From Stagnimonas aquatica (lineage in GTDB: Bacteria > Pseudomonadota > Gammaproteobacteria > Nevskiales > Nevskiaceae): a DNA stretch of 64,000 nucleotides. Each line of letters begins with the position of its first letter. Positions within the stretch are counted from its first letter, which is position 1. Position numbers and translations under genes: made by a program. Below are positions 29,652 through 39,314 of the stretch, one piece after another. The stretch is taken from positions 62,001-126,000 of the forward strand of contig NZ_RJVO01000004.1 in assembly GCF_003730135.1 (NCBI RefSeq), read 5' to 3'. The notes beneath the pieces are model-generated. The model saw only the letters and a program-made list of their open reading frames with translations, had not been told where the DNA came from and made no database searches.

Positions 29652-30890
29652 CTAGGACCGCAGCAGGCGCACAGCCTTGTGCAGGGCAGCAACCAACTGG
29701 TCGATGTCGTCCTCGCCGTTGTAGCAGGCGAGCGAAGCGCGGGTGGTCGCGGAGACGCCGTAGCGGGCCATCAGCGGCATGGTGCAGTGATGGCCGGTGC
29801 GCACCGCGACACCTTCCATATCGAGGATGCTGCCGACGTCCTGGGCATGGGCGCCTTCGAGCACGAAGGACAGGATGCCGCCCTTGCCGGTGGCGGTGCC
29901 GATCAGGCGCAGGCCGGGGATTTCCCGCAGACGCGGCGTGGCGTATTCGAGTACCCGATGCTCCTGCGCGGCGATCTGCTCCAGGCCCAGCGCCTCGACA
30001 TAGTCCAGTGCCGCCGCCAGACCGATGGCGCCGGCCATGTCCGGCGTGCCGGCCTCGAAGCGGTAGGGCGGCTCGGCCCAGGTGCTGCCGGCAAAGCTCA
30101 CGGTCTTGATCATGTCGCCGCCGCCGTGCCAGGGCGGCATCGCCTCCAGCCGCTCGCGCCGTCCCAGCAGACAGCCGAAGCCGGTGGGGCCGTAGAGCTT
30201 GTGGGCGGAGAGCGTGTAGAAGTCGGCGCCGAGCGCGGCGAAATCCACCGGCAGATGGGCGACCGCCTGCGCGCCATCGACCAGCACCGGGATGCCGCGC
30301 GCCTGCGCCTCGCGAATGATCTCCGCCACCGGGTTGACCGTGCCCAGGGTGTTGGAGACGTGCACCACGGCGATGAAGCGGGTGCGTTCGCTGAGCAGCT
30401 TCTTCCAGCCCTCGAAGTCGAGACTGCCGTCGTCGAGCACCGGCGCCGCCAGCACGCTGGCCCCGCGCTCGGCGGCGACCAGCTGCCAGGGCACGATGTT
30501 GGAGTGGTGCTCCATGCCGGTGACCAGGATCTCGTCGCCGGCCTTTAGCAGTGGCCGCAGAAAGCTGTAGGCGACCAGATTGATCGCCTCGGTGCTGCCA
30601 CGGGTGAACACCACTTCCTCGCGCTGGGCATTGAAGAAGCGGGCGATGCGGTCGCGTGCGCCCTCGTACTGCGTGGTGGCACGCTCGGCCAGCTCGTGCA
30701 CGGCGCGGTGCACATTGGCATTGCTGGTCTCGTAATAGCGGCTGATCGCCTCGATCACCGCGCGCGGCTTCTGGGTGGTGGCGGCATTGTCCAGATAGGC
30801 CAGGCGCTTGCCGCGCACCATCTGCGCCAGGATCGGGAAATCGGCGCGGATGCGCTCCAGCGGGTAGCTGCTATCCAGGCCGTAGCTCAT
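29652..30890 (-). CDS. sufS: Cysteine desulfurase SufS
   Basis: A PLP-dependent class V aminotransferase-fold enzyme of 412 residues that takes sulfur from cysteine as a persulfide for Fe-S cluster building. It shows YLDNAATTQKP, the PLP-lysine region TLSAHKLYGPTGFG, and the active-site cysteine in RTGHHCTMPLMARYG (group II desulfurase motif). The ATG at 30890 overlaps the sufD stop (ATGA). It is the last gene of the suf operon. No sufE or sufU partner is adjacent, so the sulfur acceptor must be encoded elsewhere. Confidence 0.95.
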   Translation of the reverse strand: MSYGLDSSYPLERIRADFPILAQMVRGKRLAYLDNAATTQKPRAVIEAISRYYETSNANVHRAVHELAERATTQYEGARDRIARFFNAQREEVVFTRGSTEAINLVAYSFLRPLLKAGDEILVTGMEHHSNIVPWQLVAAERGASVLAAPVLDDGSLDFEGWKKLLSERTRFIAVVHVSNTLGTVNPVAEIIREAQARGIPVLVDGAQAVAHLPVDFAALGADFYTLSAHKLYGPTGFGCLLGRRERLEAMPPWHGGGDMIKTVSFAGSTWAEPPYRFEAGTPDMAGAIGLAAALDYVEALGLEQIAAQEHRVLEYATPRLREIPGLRLIGTATGKGGILSFVLEGAHAQDVGSILDMEGVAVRTGHHCTMPLMARYGVSATTRASLACYNGEDDIDQLVAALHKAVRLLRS

Positions 30891-32026
30891 GCCGGCTGCT
30901 CCGCCAGCAGGGCACGGACCTTTTGCTCGGACCAGGCGCGCAGGCCGTCCAAGGGCAGTTGGTCGAGCACCGATTGCGCGAAGGCCAGGGTCAGCAATTG
31001 CCGCGCCTCGTCGGCGCCGAGGCCACGGCTGCGCAGGTAGAAAGCCGCCGCCTCGTCGAGCTGGCCGAAGCTGGCGCCGTGCGCGCACTTCACGTCGTCG
31101 GCGTAGATCTCCAGCTCGGGCTTGGCGTCGATCTCCGCGCCGGCGCTCAGCAGCAGGCTGGCGATGCGGGTTTCGGAGTCGGTCTTGGCGGCGCCCGGCT
31201 GCACCTGCACCTTGGCGTTGAGCACCGCCTTGGCCCTGCCGGCGGCGATCAGTCGGCCGTCGCTACGACTCTCGCAGCCAGCTGCGTTGTGCCAGACATG
31301 GCTGCGCTGATCGACCTGGCTGCGGCCGGCGAGGGCGGTGAGGCCGGCCTGGCGGAATACCGCGCCAGGGGCATCGAGGTGGATGTCCAGCTCCTGGCGC
31401 ACGCGGCGGCCGCCGAAGTCGAGCTGGATCAGTTCCAGCTGGGCATCGGTCGCCAGCCTGGCGCTGAGGTGCAGGGCGCGGATTGCAGCGGCATCGGCGT
31501 CCTGCAGGCAGATCAGCCGCAGCTGGCTGCCGGCGGCCAGCTCCAGCTGCAACACTGCGGTGAGCAGGGTCTCGCTCTCGCCCGCGCCAGGGGCATCCCA
31601 GAGCAGCACCGTGGCGCTGGCGCCGACATCCAGGGCCAGCCGGTGGCGGAGATGGCGCATGGTCTGCGCCCCCGTCACCTGCTGAACGATGGCGAACGGC
31701 CGCTGGGCCTGGCCCTGCAAGGTCTTTTCCACCCCTTCGGTGGCGAAGGCCAGGTTCAGCGCGTCGAGTGCGAAAGCGGGGCAGGGTGTGGGCGTGTGCA
31801 CCGGCCGCAGGGGCAGGGGCTGCACGGTGTCGAGCGTGAAGCTCGGCTCGGCCCCAGCGGAGGCCAGGGGAAACTCGCGTTCCGCCAGCGCGCTCCAGTC
31901 GCTGTAGTGCCAGCTCTCCAGCCGGGGCCCGGGGAAGCCCTCGGCCGCGAACCGCTCCAGCGCGGCCTGGCGCCGCTCCTGCTCGTCCGCCGGCAGCGCC
32001 AGGCGGGAGGTGTCGAAGAAGCTCAT
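30887..32026 (-). CDS. sufD: Fe-S cluster assembly protein SufD
   Basis: SufD of 379 residues, the partner of SufB in the SufBC2D scaffold on which Fe-S clusters form. The C-terminal core carries the SufBD signature (IASLLLSAGAEIDAKPELEIYADDVKCAHGASFGQLDEAAAFYLRSRG). The histidine in KCAHG corresponds to the residue required for cluster assembly. The N-terminal part (ERFAAEGFPGPRLESWHYSDWSAL) is usual for SufD. It lies 14 nt after sufC and overlaps sufS by 4 nt. Confidence 0.93.
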   Translation of the reverse strand: MSFFDTSRLALPADEQERRQAALERFAAEGFPGPRLESWHYSDWSALAEREFPLASAGAEPSFTLDTVQPLPLRPVHTPTPCPAFALDALNLAFATEGVEKTLQGQAQRPFAIVQQVTGAQTMRHLRHRLALDVGASATVLLWDAPGAGESETLLTAVLQLELAAGSQLRLICLQDADAAAIRALHLSARLATDAQLELIQLDFGGRRVRQELDIHLDAPGAVFRQAGLTALAGRSQVDQRSHVWHNAAGCESRSDGRLIAAGRAKAVLNAKVQVQPGAAKTDSETRIASLLLSAGAEIDAKPELEIYADDVKCAHGASFGQLDEAAAFYLRSRGLGADEARQLLTLAFAQSVLDQLPLDGLRAWSEQKVRALLAEQPA

Positions 32027-32040
32027 GGTCGGTCCGGCCC

Positions 32041-32820
32041 TCAGGCGGCTTCCAGCCAGCCGTAGCCCTTTTCTTCCAGTTCCAGCGCCAGTTCCGGGCC
32101 GCCGGTCTTGACGATGCGGCCGCCGGCCAGCACATGCACGTAGTCCGGCTTCACATAGTCGAGCAGGCGCTGGTAGTGCGTGACCAGCAGGGTGGCGCGC
32201 TCGGGGCTGCGCAGGGTGTTGATGCCGTCGGCGACCACCTTCAGCGCGTCGATGTCGAGGCCGGAGTCGGTTTCGTCCAGAACCATCAAGGTCGGTTCCA
32301 GCACCAGCATCTGCAGAATCTCGTTGCGCTTCTTCTCGCCGCCGGAGAAGCCCTCGTTGACGCCACGCTGCAGCATCTTGGGCTCGATGCCGACCTGCTT
32401 GGCCTTGAGCTTCACATAGGCGAGGAAGCTGCCGGCGTCGAGTTCCGGCTTGCCTTCGTGCTTGAGCTTGGCATTAAGCGCGGTCTTCAGCAGAGTCATG
32501 TTGGAGACGCCAGGGATCTCCACCGGGTACTGAAAGCCCAGGAAGATGCCGCTGCGGGCGCGCACCTCCGGCTCCAGGGCGAGCAGGTCGGCGCCCTGGT
32601 AGCGCACGCTGCCGGCGGTGACGAGGTAGTCCTCATGGCCAGCCAGCACCTTGGAGAGCGTGGACTTGCCAGCACCGTTGGGGCCCATGATGGCGTGCAC
32701 TTCGCCGGCCTGGATGCGCAGATTCAGACCCTTGAGGATGGCCTTGCCGGCCCCGGCGAGACGCGAAGCGGGATCGCGATCCGAGGATATTTCGGCGTGC
32801 AGGTTTTCGATGGAAAGCAT
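32041..32820 (-). CDS. sufC: Fe-S assembly ATPase SufC
   Basis: An ABC-type ATPase of 259 residues that drives conformational change of the SufBCD complex in the cytoplasm. Walker A is GPNGAGKST, the signature is FSGGEKKRNEI, Walker B is MVLDETDSGLD and the switch histidine is in LLVTHYQR. These are all SufC hallmarks. A short insertion near residue 15-25 (SDRDPASRLAGAGKA) precedes LKGLNL. It sits 12 nt after the tautomerase-like gene and 14 nt before sufD. Confidence 0.95.
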   Translation of the reverse strand: MLSIENLHAEISSDRDPASRLAGAGKAILKGLNLRIQAGEVHAIMGPNGAGKSTLSKVLAGHEDYLVTAGSVRYQGADLLALEPEVRARSGIFLGFQYPVEIPGVSNMTLLKTALNAKLKHEGKPELDAGSFLAYVKLKAKQVGIEPKMLQRGVNEGFSGGEKKRNEILQMLVLEPTLMVLDETDSGLDIDALKVVADGINTLRSPERATLLVTHYQRLLDYVKPDYVHVLAGGRIVKTGGPELALELEEKGYGWLEAA

Positions 32821-32832
32821 GGGGTGATTTCT

Positions 32833-33023
32833 TCAGGGTTTCTTGTCGGCCAGCAGCTGTCCGCCGCTGGCCCAGTTGTGCTTGGCGACGTCTTCGATGA
32901 CGACCGTGATACTGGTTTCGCTACAGCCGCAGATGCGCGCCAGCTCGCGGGTGTAGACCGCCACCAGCTCGCGCTTCTGTTCCAGGCTGCGGCCTTCCAG
33001 CATTTCGACGCGGACGATGGGCA

Positions 33024-33024
<1 letters not shown>
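32833..33024 (-). CDS. 4-oxalocrotonate tautomerase-like small enzyme in the suf operon
   Basis: A 63-residue protein of the tautomerase superfamily. After Met the catalytic Pro is exposed (MPIVRVEMLEGRSLEQKRELV). VVIEDVAKHNWASGGQLLAD at the C-terminus is the classic 4-OT signature. The family interconverts enol and keto forms using the N-terminal proline as base and works as hexamers. It is translationally coupled to sufB (TGATG, 1-nt overlap) and lies 12 nt before sufC, which makes accidental placement unlikely. The substrate and any link to Fe-S assembly are unknown. Confidence 0.85.
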
Positions 33025-34500
<1,476 letters not shown>

Positions 34501-34523
<23 letters not shown>

Positions 34524-35016
34524 GCACCTGGCTAGTCGGACGACTGTTGGCTGGGTGAAAAAGGATCGGCACCTCGGTCAGTGGGACCTCGGCGGGGCGT
34601 CGTGGCGTGGCAGACAGCGAGGCGGCCATGTCGGCCAGCGTCACCGCTTCCAGCGCCTGGGTGACGGCAGCATTGATGAGTCGGAACGGTGCGCGGGCGG
34701 CACAGCCGACCTCGATGGCACAGCCGCCGTCGTGCACCGCGCAATCGGTGACCGCGATCGGCCCTTCCAGGGCGCGGATCACGTCGGCGACGGTGACCAG
34801 CCCCGGCGCGCGTGCCAGGCGGTAGCCACCGTGGGCGCCGCGCGCGGACTGAACCAGGCCGCCTTTCTGCAACTGCTTCAGCAGCTTGGCGACGGTCGGC
34901 GCGGCCACCGAGGTGCGCCCGGACAGCTCCAGTGCCGCATGCAGGCGCTCCGGCTCGGCGGCCATGGCCGCCAGCAGCACGGTGGCGTAGTCAGTGAGTT
35001 TGCCGAGCTTGAGCAC
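34501..35016 (-). CDS. Rrf2-family transcriptional regulator of the suf operon
   Basis: A winged-helix regulator of 171 residues at the head of the suf operon. The N-terminus ([16 protein letters not shown]) and the wing region ([20 protein letters not shown]) define the Rrf2 family. Three cysteines spaced as in Fe-S sensing members ([14 protein letters not shown]) could hold a [2Fe-2S] cluster and make it a sensor of cluster supply. It matches the SUF-system regulator subgroup found with sufBCDS in gammaproteobacteria, by gene order. Its 3' end overlaps sufB. Confidence 0.88.
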
Positions 35017-35054
35017 GTAAAGAAGACCAAAGCAGTCCGGTTTTCGGGGCGCGC

Positions 35055-35083
35055 AGTGTAGGCCTGCGATTCCCCGGCTTCAA
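35055..35083 (-). promoter_or_regulatory. Sigma-70 promoter of the suf operon
   Basis: On the minus strand TTGAAG (35083-35078) and TACACT (35060-35055) are separated by 17 nt and point to the Rrf2 regulator gene, whose ATG lies about 39 nt downstream. An Rrf2 binding site would be expected to overlap it, but I cannot delimit one. Confidence 0.65.
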
Positions 35084-35124
35084 GCCGGCGTCGGGCGGGT
35101 GGGGTGCGTCGCTATCATGAGCCC

Positions 35125-35580
35125 ATGAGCACTCCCGAAAATCTGGCCTGGGATGTCCCAAGGCCCTACACCGAAACCGTGCTGGTCGGCCCCGAGCACC
35201 TCGATGCGTTCGGCCACACCAATAACGTGGTGTACCTGCAATGGCTGGAGCGGGTCGCCTGGTCGCACTCCACTGCACTGGGCCTGGACTGGGCGGCCTA
35301 CCAGCGCCTGGGCGCCGGCTGCGTGGCGCGGCGCCACGAGCTGGACTATCTGGCGGCAACGTTTGCCGGCCAGACCCTGCGGCTGGGCACCTGGATCCAC
35401 GAGAACGACGGTCGCCTGAGCATGTGGCGGCGCTACCAGATCATCCGCGTCGATGATGGCAAGACCGTGCTGCGGGGACAGACGCACTGGGTATGCATCG
35501 ACCCTGCCAGCGGCCGGCCCAAGCGCCAGCCAGCAGCATTTATCGAGGCCTATCGCGCCGGGCGTGGCGCCATCGACTGA
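35125..35580 (+). CDS. Acyl-CoA thioesterase, hotdog fold (YbgC/FadM type)
   Basis: A 4-hydroxybenzoyl-CoA thioesterase-type hotdog protein of 151 residues. The active-site stretch HLDAFGHTNNVVYLQWLERVAW (Asp/His with NNVxYLxW) is the family mark. HELDYLAATFAGQTLRLGTWI forms the central strands. It hydrolyses acyl-CoA or acyl-ACP thioesters; the substrate is not predictable. The ATG at 35125 is preferred over one at 35104. It is divergent from the suf operon, 108 nt away. Confidence 0.82.
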   Translation: MSTPENLAWDVPRPYTETVLVGPEHLDAFGHTNNVVYLQWLERVAWSHSTALGLDWAAYQRLGAGCVARRHELDYLAATFAGQTLRLGTWIHENDGRLSMWRRYQIIRVDDGKTVLRGQTHWVCIDPASGRPKRQPAAFIEAYRAGRGAID

Positions 35581-35588
35581 AGAGGCTG

Positions 35589-36038
35589 CTAGACCAGCCA
35601 GACCAGGCGCGGCGCCTCGCCGAGCCGGGCGGCGACGAAGGCGTTCTGGTGGAAGCGGGCGGCCAGATCGTGCAGCCATAGCGGCTCGGCGTCGGCGACC
35701 AGAAAGCCCGGCTCGTCCGGCCAGCTGCCCGAGGGGGCGTGATTGATGGCCTGCAACCAGCGGTCGTCGCGGCCGGCGAGGGCGTCGCGCAGCTCGTGGT
35801 AGTAGAAGCTGTTCAGCTCCTCGGTGGCTTCCTGCGAGCGCGGATTGCAGGGCGTGAGGATGGCCCACTCCCGGCGCACCGGCAGGCTGCGGCGCAGCAG
35901 GGCCTCGGCCACCGGGTCGTGCTCGCCGATGCGGAACACCACCTGGTGCTCGGGCAGGGCGACCTGGTAGTCGGTCTTGCGATACGCCTGCTCCAGGCGC
36001 TGGCGCTGGCTGCGGGGCAGGAGATGGGCAGGGATCAT
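35589..36038 (-). CDS. DUF3293 domain protein
   Basis: A small cytoplasmic protein of 149 residues with AYRKTDYQVALPEHQVVFRIGE, AILTPCNPRSQEATEELN and EPGFLVADAEPLWLHDLAARFHQNAFVA. This fits the uncharacterised DUF3293 family, in which the TPxNP-like motif (here TPCNPRS) and the C-terminal FxQNA are conserved. No signal peptide or membrane segment. It overlaps the upstream hydrolase gene by 4 nt (ATGA), so the two are coexpressed. Function unknown. Confidence 0.72.
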   Translation of the reverse strand: MIPAHLLPRSQRQRLEQAYRKTDYQVALPEHQVVFRIGEHDPVAEALLRRSLPVRREWAILTPCNPRSQEATEELNSFYYHELRDALAGRDDRWLQAINHAPSGSWPDEPGFLVADAEPLWLHDLAARFHQNAFVAARLGEAPRLVWLV

Positions 36039-36556
36039 GGTGTGTCCGTCTTCGCGGCGCGCAGCAAGAGCTGCTCGAAAAGGAGGCTCAGGGTGTCGAG
36101 CTGGTCGTTGAGGCCGTGGTCGGAGTCCAGCAGGTGCAGCGCCGCGCGGTGACGCTGGGCGAAGCGCAGGCCGCGCTCCACTGGCACGATGTCGTCGCGC
36201 CAGCCGTGCACCACGCTGGCGAGCGCGGGGATGCCTTCGGGTTCCTCGTCCCAACCGGGGAAGTACAGGGCGGGGGCCATCAGGAACAGGGCCTGCGGCC
36301 GCAGTTGCGCGCAGGCCATCGCGCTCACATAGCCGCCCATGCTGGAGCCCGCCAGCACGAGGCTTTGAACGGCCTGCGGTGCCAGCGCGTGCAGCTCGCG
36401 CAGGCGCTGGTGAGGGTCATGGCTGTGGCTATAATCCGGACTGATCACCGCGTAGCCGCAGCGCTTCGCCACTTCGGCGAGACGCGTGATCTTGGTCCCC
36501 CAAGGCCCGCTCTCCTTGCCATGCGCGAACACGACCAGACGTTCGGGCAGCGGCAT
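36035..36556 (-). CDS. Alpha/beta hydrolase (YqiA/dienelactone hydrolase-like)
   Basis: A small alpha/beta-hydrolase of 173 residues. It has the oxyanion strand VVFAHGKESGPWG, the nucleophile elbow AGSSMGGYVS, the acid in HGWRDDIVP and the catalytic His in DSDHGLND, so the triad is complete. The short cap resembles cytosolic esterases of the YqiA/YcfP type. Substrate unknown. It is cotranscribed with the DUF3293 gene through a 4-nt overlap. Confidence 0.82.
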   Translation of the reverse strand: MPLPERLVVFAHGKESGPWGTKITRLAEVAKRCGYAVISPDYSHSHDPHQRLRELHALAPQAVQSLVLAGSSMGGYVSAMACAQLRPQALFLMAPALYFPGWDEEPEGIPALASVVHGWRDDIVPVERGLRFAQRHRAALHLLDSDHGLNDQLDTLSLLFEQLLLRAAKTDTP

Positions 36557-36610
36557 GGGTGTAGTCCTCGCGGGTGGTGATGGGCAGCTGTACAGGAGTC
36601 AGCCACCAAG

Positions 36611-36925
36611 ATGATAGCGAAAGCGCGCAAGTCCACGGCGGCAAGCGAAAGCCGCAGCCCCGCACGCCGGCCGCGTCGCGGCGATCCGCTCGAGGTGCGT
36701 CTGAGTCTGAAGGTCCGTTTCGGCGAGGAGCCGGGCGAGTCGGTGGTGCTGATGAAGGACCGCCAGGTGCCGATGGTCGACAGTGTGTTCCAGAACCGCG
36801 ACCGCATCCTGCGTGGCTTCACCATGCTGCTGCTGAAGGCCTCGCTGGCGCAGCCCAAGGTGGTCCGTGAAGTGTTCCCCGCGCTGAAGCTGATGGGTCG
36901 GCTGCGCAACAGGAAGAAAGACTGA
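36611..36925 (+). CDS. Small basic protein of unknown function
   Basis: I do not recognise this 104-residue protein. It starts with a Lys/Arg/Ser-rich tail (MIAKARKSTAASESRSPARRPRR), then a probable strand-helix part (LEVRLSLKVRFGEEPGESVVLMKDRQVPMVDSVFQNRDRILRG), and ends LMGRLRNRKKD. Third-position G/C bias is as in neighbouring genes, which supports real coding. It lies 7 nt before a small membrane protein and heads a tight plus-strand run ending in two enzymes. Nucleic-acid or ribosome binding is conceivable from charge alone. Confidence 0.55.
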   Translation: MIAKARKSTAASESRSPARRPRRGDPLEVRLSLKVRFGEEPGESVVLMKDRQVPMVDSVFQNRDRILRGFTMLLLKASLAQPKVVREVFPALKLMGRLRNRKKD

Positions 36926-36932
36926 AATCCCC

Positions 36933-37235
36933 ATGCTGCGTTACCTGTTCATCCTCGATGTAGCCATTGCCGTGCTCGGCGCTTCCATGGTGATCGGCGT
37001 CGGTGTCAGCGCCCTGCTGCTCGGCTGGTATCTCGACACTGCACCGGAATACCGGGACCAGGTGTTCACCCTGGTGGAGCTGACCTTGGTCTACCTGTCG
37101 GCGACCGTCGCCGCCGGCCTCGCCGCCTGGGGCTTGCGCCGGCAGCGGTCCTGGCACTGGCTGGCCCAGGCGGCGCTGCTGCTGGCCGGCTTCGGCTCCT
37201 ATCTCGTCTCCATCACCAGTCTGAGCGCCCAATGA
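36933..37235 (+). CDS. Small three-helix membrane protein
   Basis: A 100-residue inner-membrane protein with three predicted hydrophobic segments: about 3-33 (LFILDVAIAVLGASMVIGVGVSALLL), 48-67 (LVELTLVYLSATVAAGLAAW) and 75-95 (WLAQAALLLAGFGSYLVSI). No known family recognised. It overlaps the FMN reductase gene by 4 nt (ATGA), so expression is coupled. Confidence 0.65.
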   Translation: MLRYLFILDVAIAVLGASMVIGVGVSALLLGWYLDTAPEYRDQVFTLVELTLVYLSATVAAGLAAWGLRRQRSWHWLAQAALLLAGFGSYLVSITSLSAQ

Positions 37236-37807
37236 CCGTCCACCTCCTCGCCATCTCCGGCAGTGCCCGCCGCGACTCCTACAACCGCAAGCTGCTGGCC
37301 GCGATGGTCGAGGGCGCCCGCGCCGCCGGCGCCAGTGTCGAGGTGCTGGACTGGTCGGTCCACCCGCTGCCGATCATGGACGAGGATCTGGAGGCGGCCG
37401 GAATTCCCGAGGCGGCGCCCCGGCTGAAGGCGGCTTTCCGCGCCGCCGATGGCTATCTGATCGCCACGCCGGAAAACAACGGTGGCTACCCGGCGCTGCT
37501 GAAGAACGCGCTCGACTGGGCCAGCCGCGGTCTCGGCGACCCGCCCGGCGCCGGCTCTGTCTACAAGAACAAGACGGCGGTGGTGGCCGGTGCCACGCCC
37601 GGTCGCTGGGGCGCGGTGCGCTCGATCCGCCAGTTGCGTGAGGTGCTCGGCTATCTCGGCTGCATCGTGCTGCCGGACACGGTATCGGTTAACGATGCCG
37701 GCAAGGCCTTCGACGCCGAAGGTGGCCTGATCGACGCCAAGACCCGTGTGCTGGCCCAGGGTCTGGGCGCCGCGCTGGCGCGTGCCACGCAGGCGCTCAA
37801 GCAATGA
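37232..37807 (+). CDS. NADPH-dependent FMN reductase (flavodoxin fold)
   Basis: A flavoprotein of 191 residues that uses NAD(P)H to reduce FMN or quinones/azo compounds. The phosphate-binding loop ISGSARRDSYNRKLL at the N-terminus and the flavin-binding stretch ATPENNGGYPALLKNALDW are the hallmarks of the FMN_red family. GATPGRWGAVRSIRQLREVL follows as in ChrR/YieF relatives. It overlaps both neighbours by 4 nt, within a four-gene run of a basic protein, a membrane protein, this reductase and a hydrolase. Confidence 0.9.
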   Translation: MTVHLLAISGSARRDSYNRKLLAAMVEGARAAGASVEVLDWSVHPLPIMDEDLEAAGIPEAAPRLKAAFRAADGYLIATPENNGGYPALLKNALDWASRGLGDPPGAGSVYKNKTAVVAGATPGRWGAVRSIRQLREVLGYLGCIVLPDTVSVNDAGKAFDAEGGLIDAKTRVLAQGLGAALARATQALKQ

Positions 37808-39225
37808 GTCAGCCTGCCGCCCACCTGCCGCAGCGGCCGCCGCGTGCCTTTGAATGGCGGGCTTTCATCCCGCTCTCGGCAGCCATCGCCTGGTTGGGCG
37901 GCGGCAGCGGCTGGGCCTGGTGGCTGTGCGCGGCGCTGCCGGTGGCCTATCTGCTGACCGCCTCGGTGGCGCTGTTCGCCAAGATTCACGATCTGCGCGT
38001 GCATCAGTTGCACGCGGCAGGCGGCTTTCTCGGCAGCCTGCTGGCGATTCCGGCGCTGTTCATCGGCGGCGGCGAGGCCTTGTTCGCCGGGGCGCTGTCG
38101 GCCTGGGCCTTCGTGACCGCTGGCCGCATCGCGGTGGAGTACGAGCCGCGCTACCACGGCGCCAGTGAGCCGGAGGCTCGGCTTTCGGTCGATGCCAAGG
38201 CGGCGCTGGACGAGACCGTGCTGGCCTACTTCGTCGGGGTTGCCAAGGTGCCGGCCGGCAGTTCCGCCGAGGCCATGTGCCTGGAGGCCCTGCGGCTGGA
38301 AGCCGTGCTCAAGGAGCAGGGCTGGGCCGGCGACATCGACAGCTATCACCAGACGCCACGTGCGCCGGAGGCGGTGGTCGCCGAGCCGCAGCGCTGGCGT
38401 GGTATCGACTACGAGCGGATCAGCTACCCCAGCGGCTTCCTGCCGCGACCGGAGTTGCCCGGGGCGGCGGCCTGGGCGGCGCATCCGGCCAATCCGCGCA
38501 TGCAGTTGCGGGTGTTTCGTCATGGCGGCGCACCCCGGCCCTGGCTGATGTGCATCCACGGCTACCGCATGGGCGCCGACTGGATGGACTTCAGCCTGTT
38601 CGACCCCGGCTGGCTGCACCGGAAGCTGGGCCTGAACCTGATCCTGCCGGTGCTGCCCCTGCACGGCCTGCGCCGCATCGGCCGCCAGTCCGGCGATCAC
38701 TATCTCGACGGCGATCTGCTCGACCTGCTGCACGCCCAGACCCAGGCACTCTGGGACTTGCGCAAGGCGCTGGCCTGGCTGCGCGACCGCGAGCCGGGCG
38801 CGCAGGTCGGTGTCTACGGCGTCAGTCTCGGCGGTTACAACGCCTCGCTGCTGGCCACGGCGGATGCGGACTTGAGCTTTGTGGTCGGCGGTGTGCCGCT
38901 GGCCGATGTCGCCCGCGCGCTCTGGCGCAATCTGCCGCAGGTGCACGAGCGCTTCTACGCCCAGCACGGGCTCAGCGAGGCGCGTTACCGCGACATCCTG
39001 CGGCCGGTATCGCCGCTGGCGCGGCCGGCGCTGCCGGCGGCGGAGCGCCTGCATCTGTTCGCCGCCAGCGCCGACCGGCTGGTGACGCCGGACCATCCGC
39101 TCAAGCTGTCCGCCCACTGGCAGCGGCCGGTGCACTGGTACCAGGGCTCGCATCTGTCGATCCGCCGCGAGCGGGTCACCCGCGAGGTGGTGGAGCTGGC
39201 GGTGAAGAGCGCCGGCTGGAAGTAA
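37804..39225 (+). CDS. Membrane-anchored alpha/beta hydrolase
   Basis: A 473-residue protein. The first 110 residues contain two or three hydrophobic segments (AAIAWLGGGSGWAWWLCAALPVAYLLTASVALF, LGSLLAIPALFIGGG). The soluble hydrolase domain starts near residue 240 with WLMCIHGYRMGADW, has nucleophile elbow VYGVSLGGYNAS and a late catalytic His in YQGSHLSIRR. The Asp is likely in AASADRLVTPDH. Substrate unknown; the fold resembles DUF2048-like/lipase hydrolases. It is coupled by a 4-nt overlap to the FMN reductase. Confidence 0.75.
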   Translation: MSQPAAHLPQRPPRAFEWRAFIPLSAAIAWLGGGSGWAWWLCAALPVAYLLTASVALFAKIHDLRVHQLHAAGGFLGSLLAIPALFIGGGEALFAGALSAWAFVTAGRIAVEYEPRYHGASEPEARLSVDAKAALDETVLAYFVGVAKVPAGSSAEAMCLEALRLEAVLKEQGWAGDIDSYHQTPRAPEAVVAEPQRWRGIDYERISYPSGFLPRPELPGAAAWAAHPANPRMQLRVFRHGGAPRPWLMCIHGYRMGADWMDFSLFDPGWLHRKLGLNLILPVLPLHGLRRIGRQSGDHYLDGDLLDLLHAQTQALWDLRKALAWLRDREPGAQVGVYGVSLGGYNASLLATADADLSFVVGGVPLADVARALWRNLPQVHERFYAQHGLSEARYRDILRPVSPLARPALPAAERLHLFAASADRLVTPDHPLKLSAHWQRPVHWYQGSHLSIRRERVTREVVELAVKSAGWK

Positions 39226-39314
39226 GCCTTAAAAGGTAGGCGCAGTAGCGCGCCGCCGCTACACTGCCGGCCTGCTCAATTCCCGCACTCGTTTCTAAGG
39301 ATCGGAAGCCTGTC

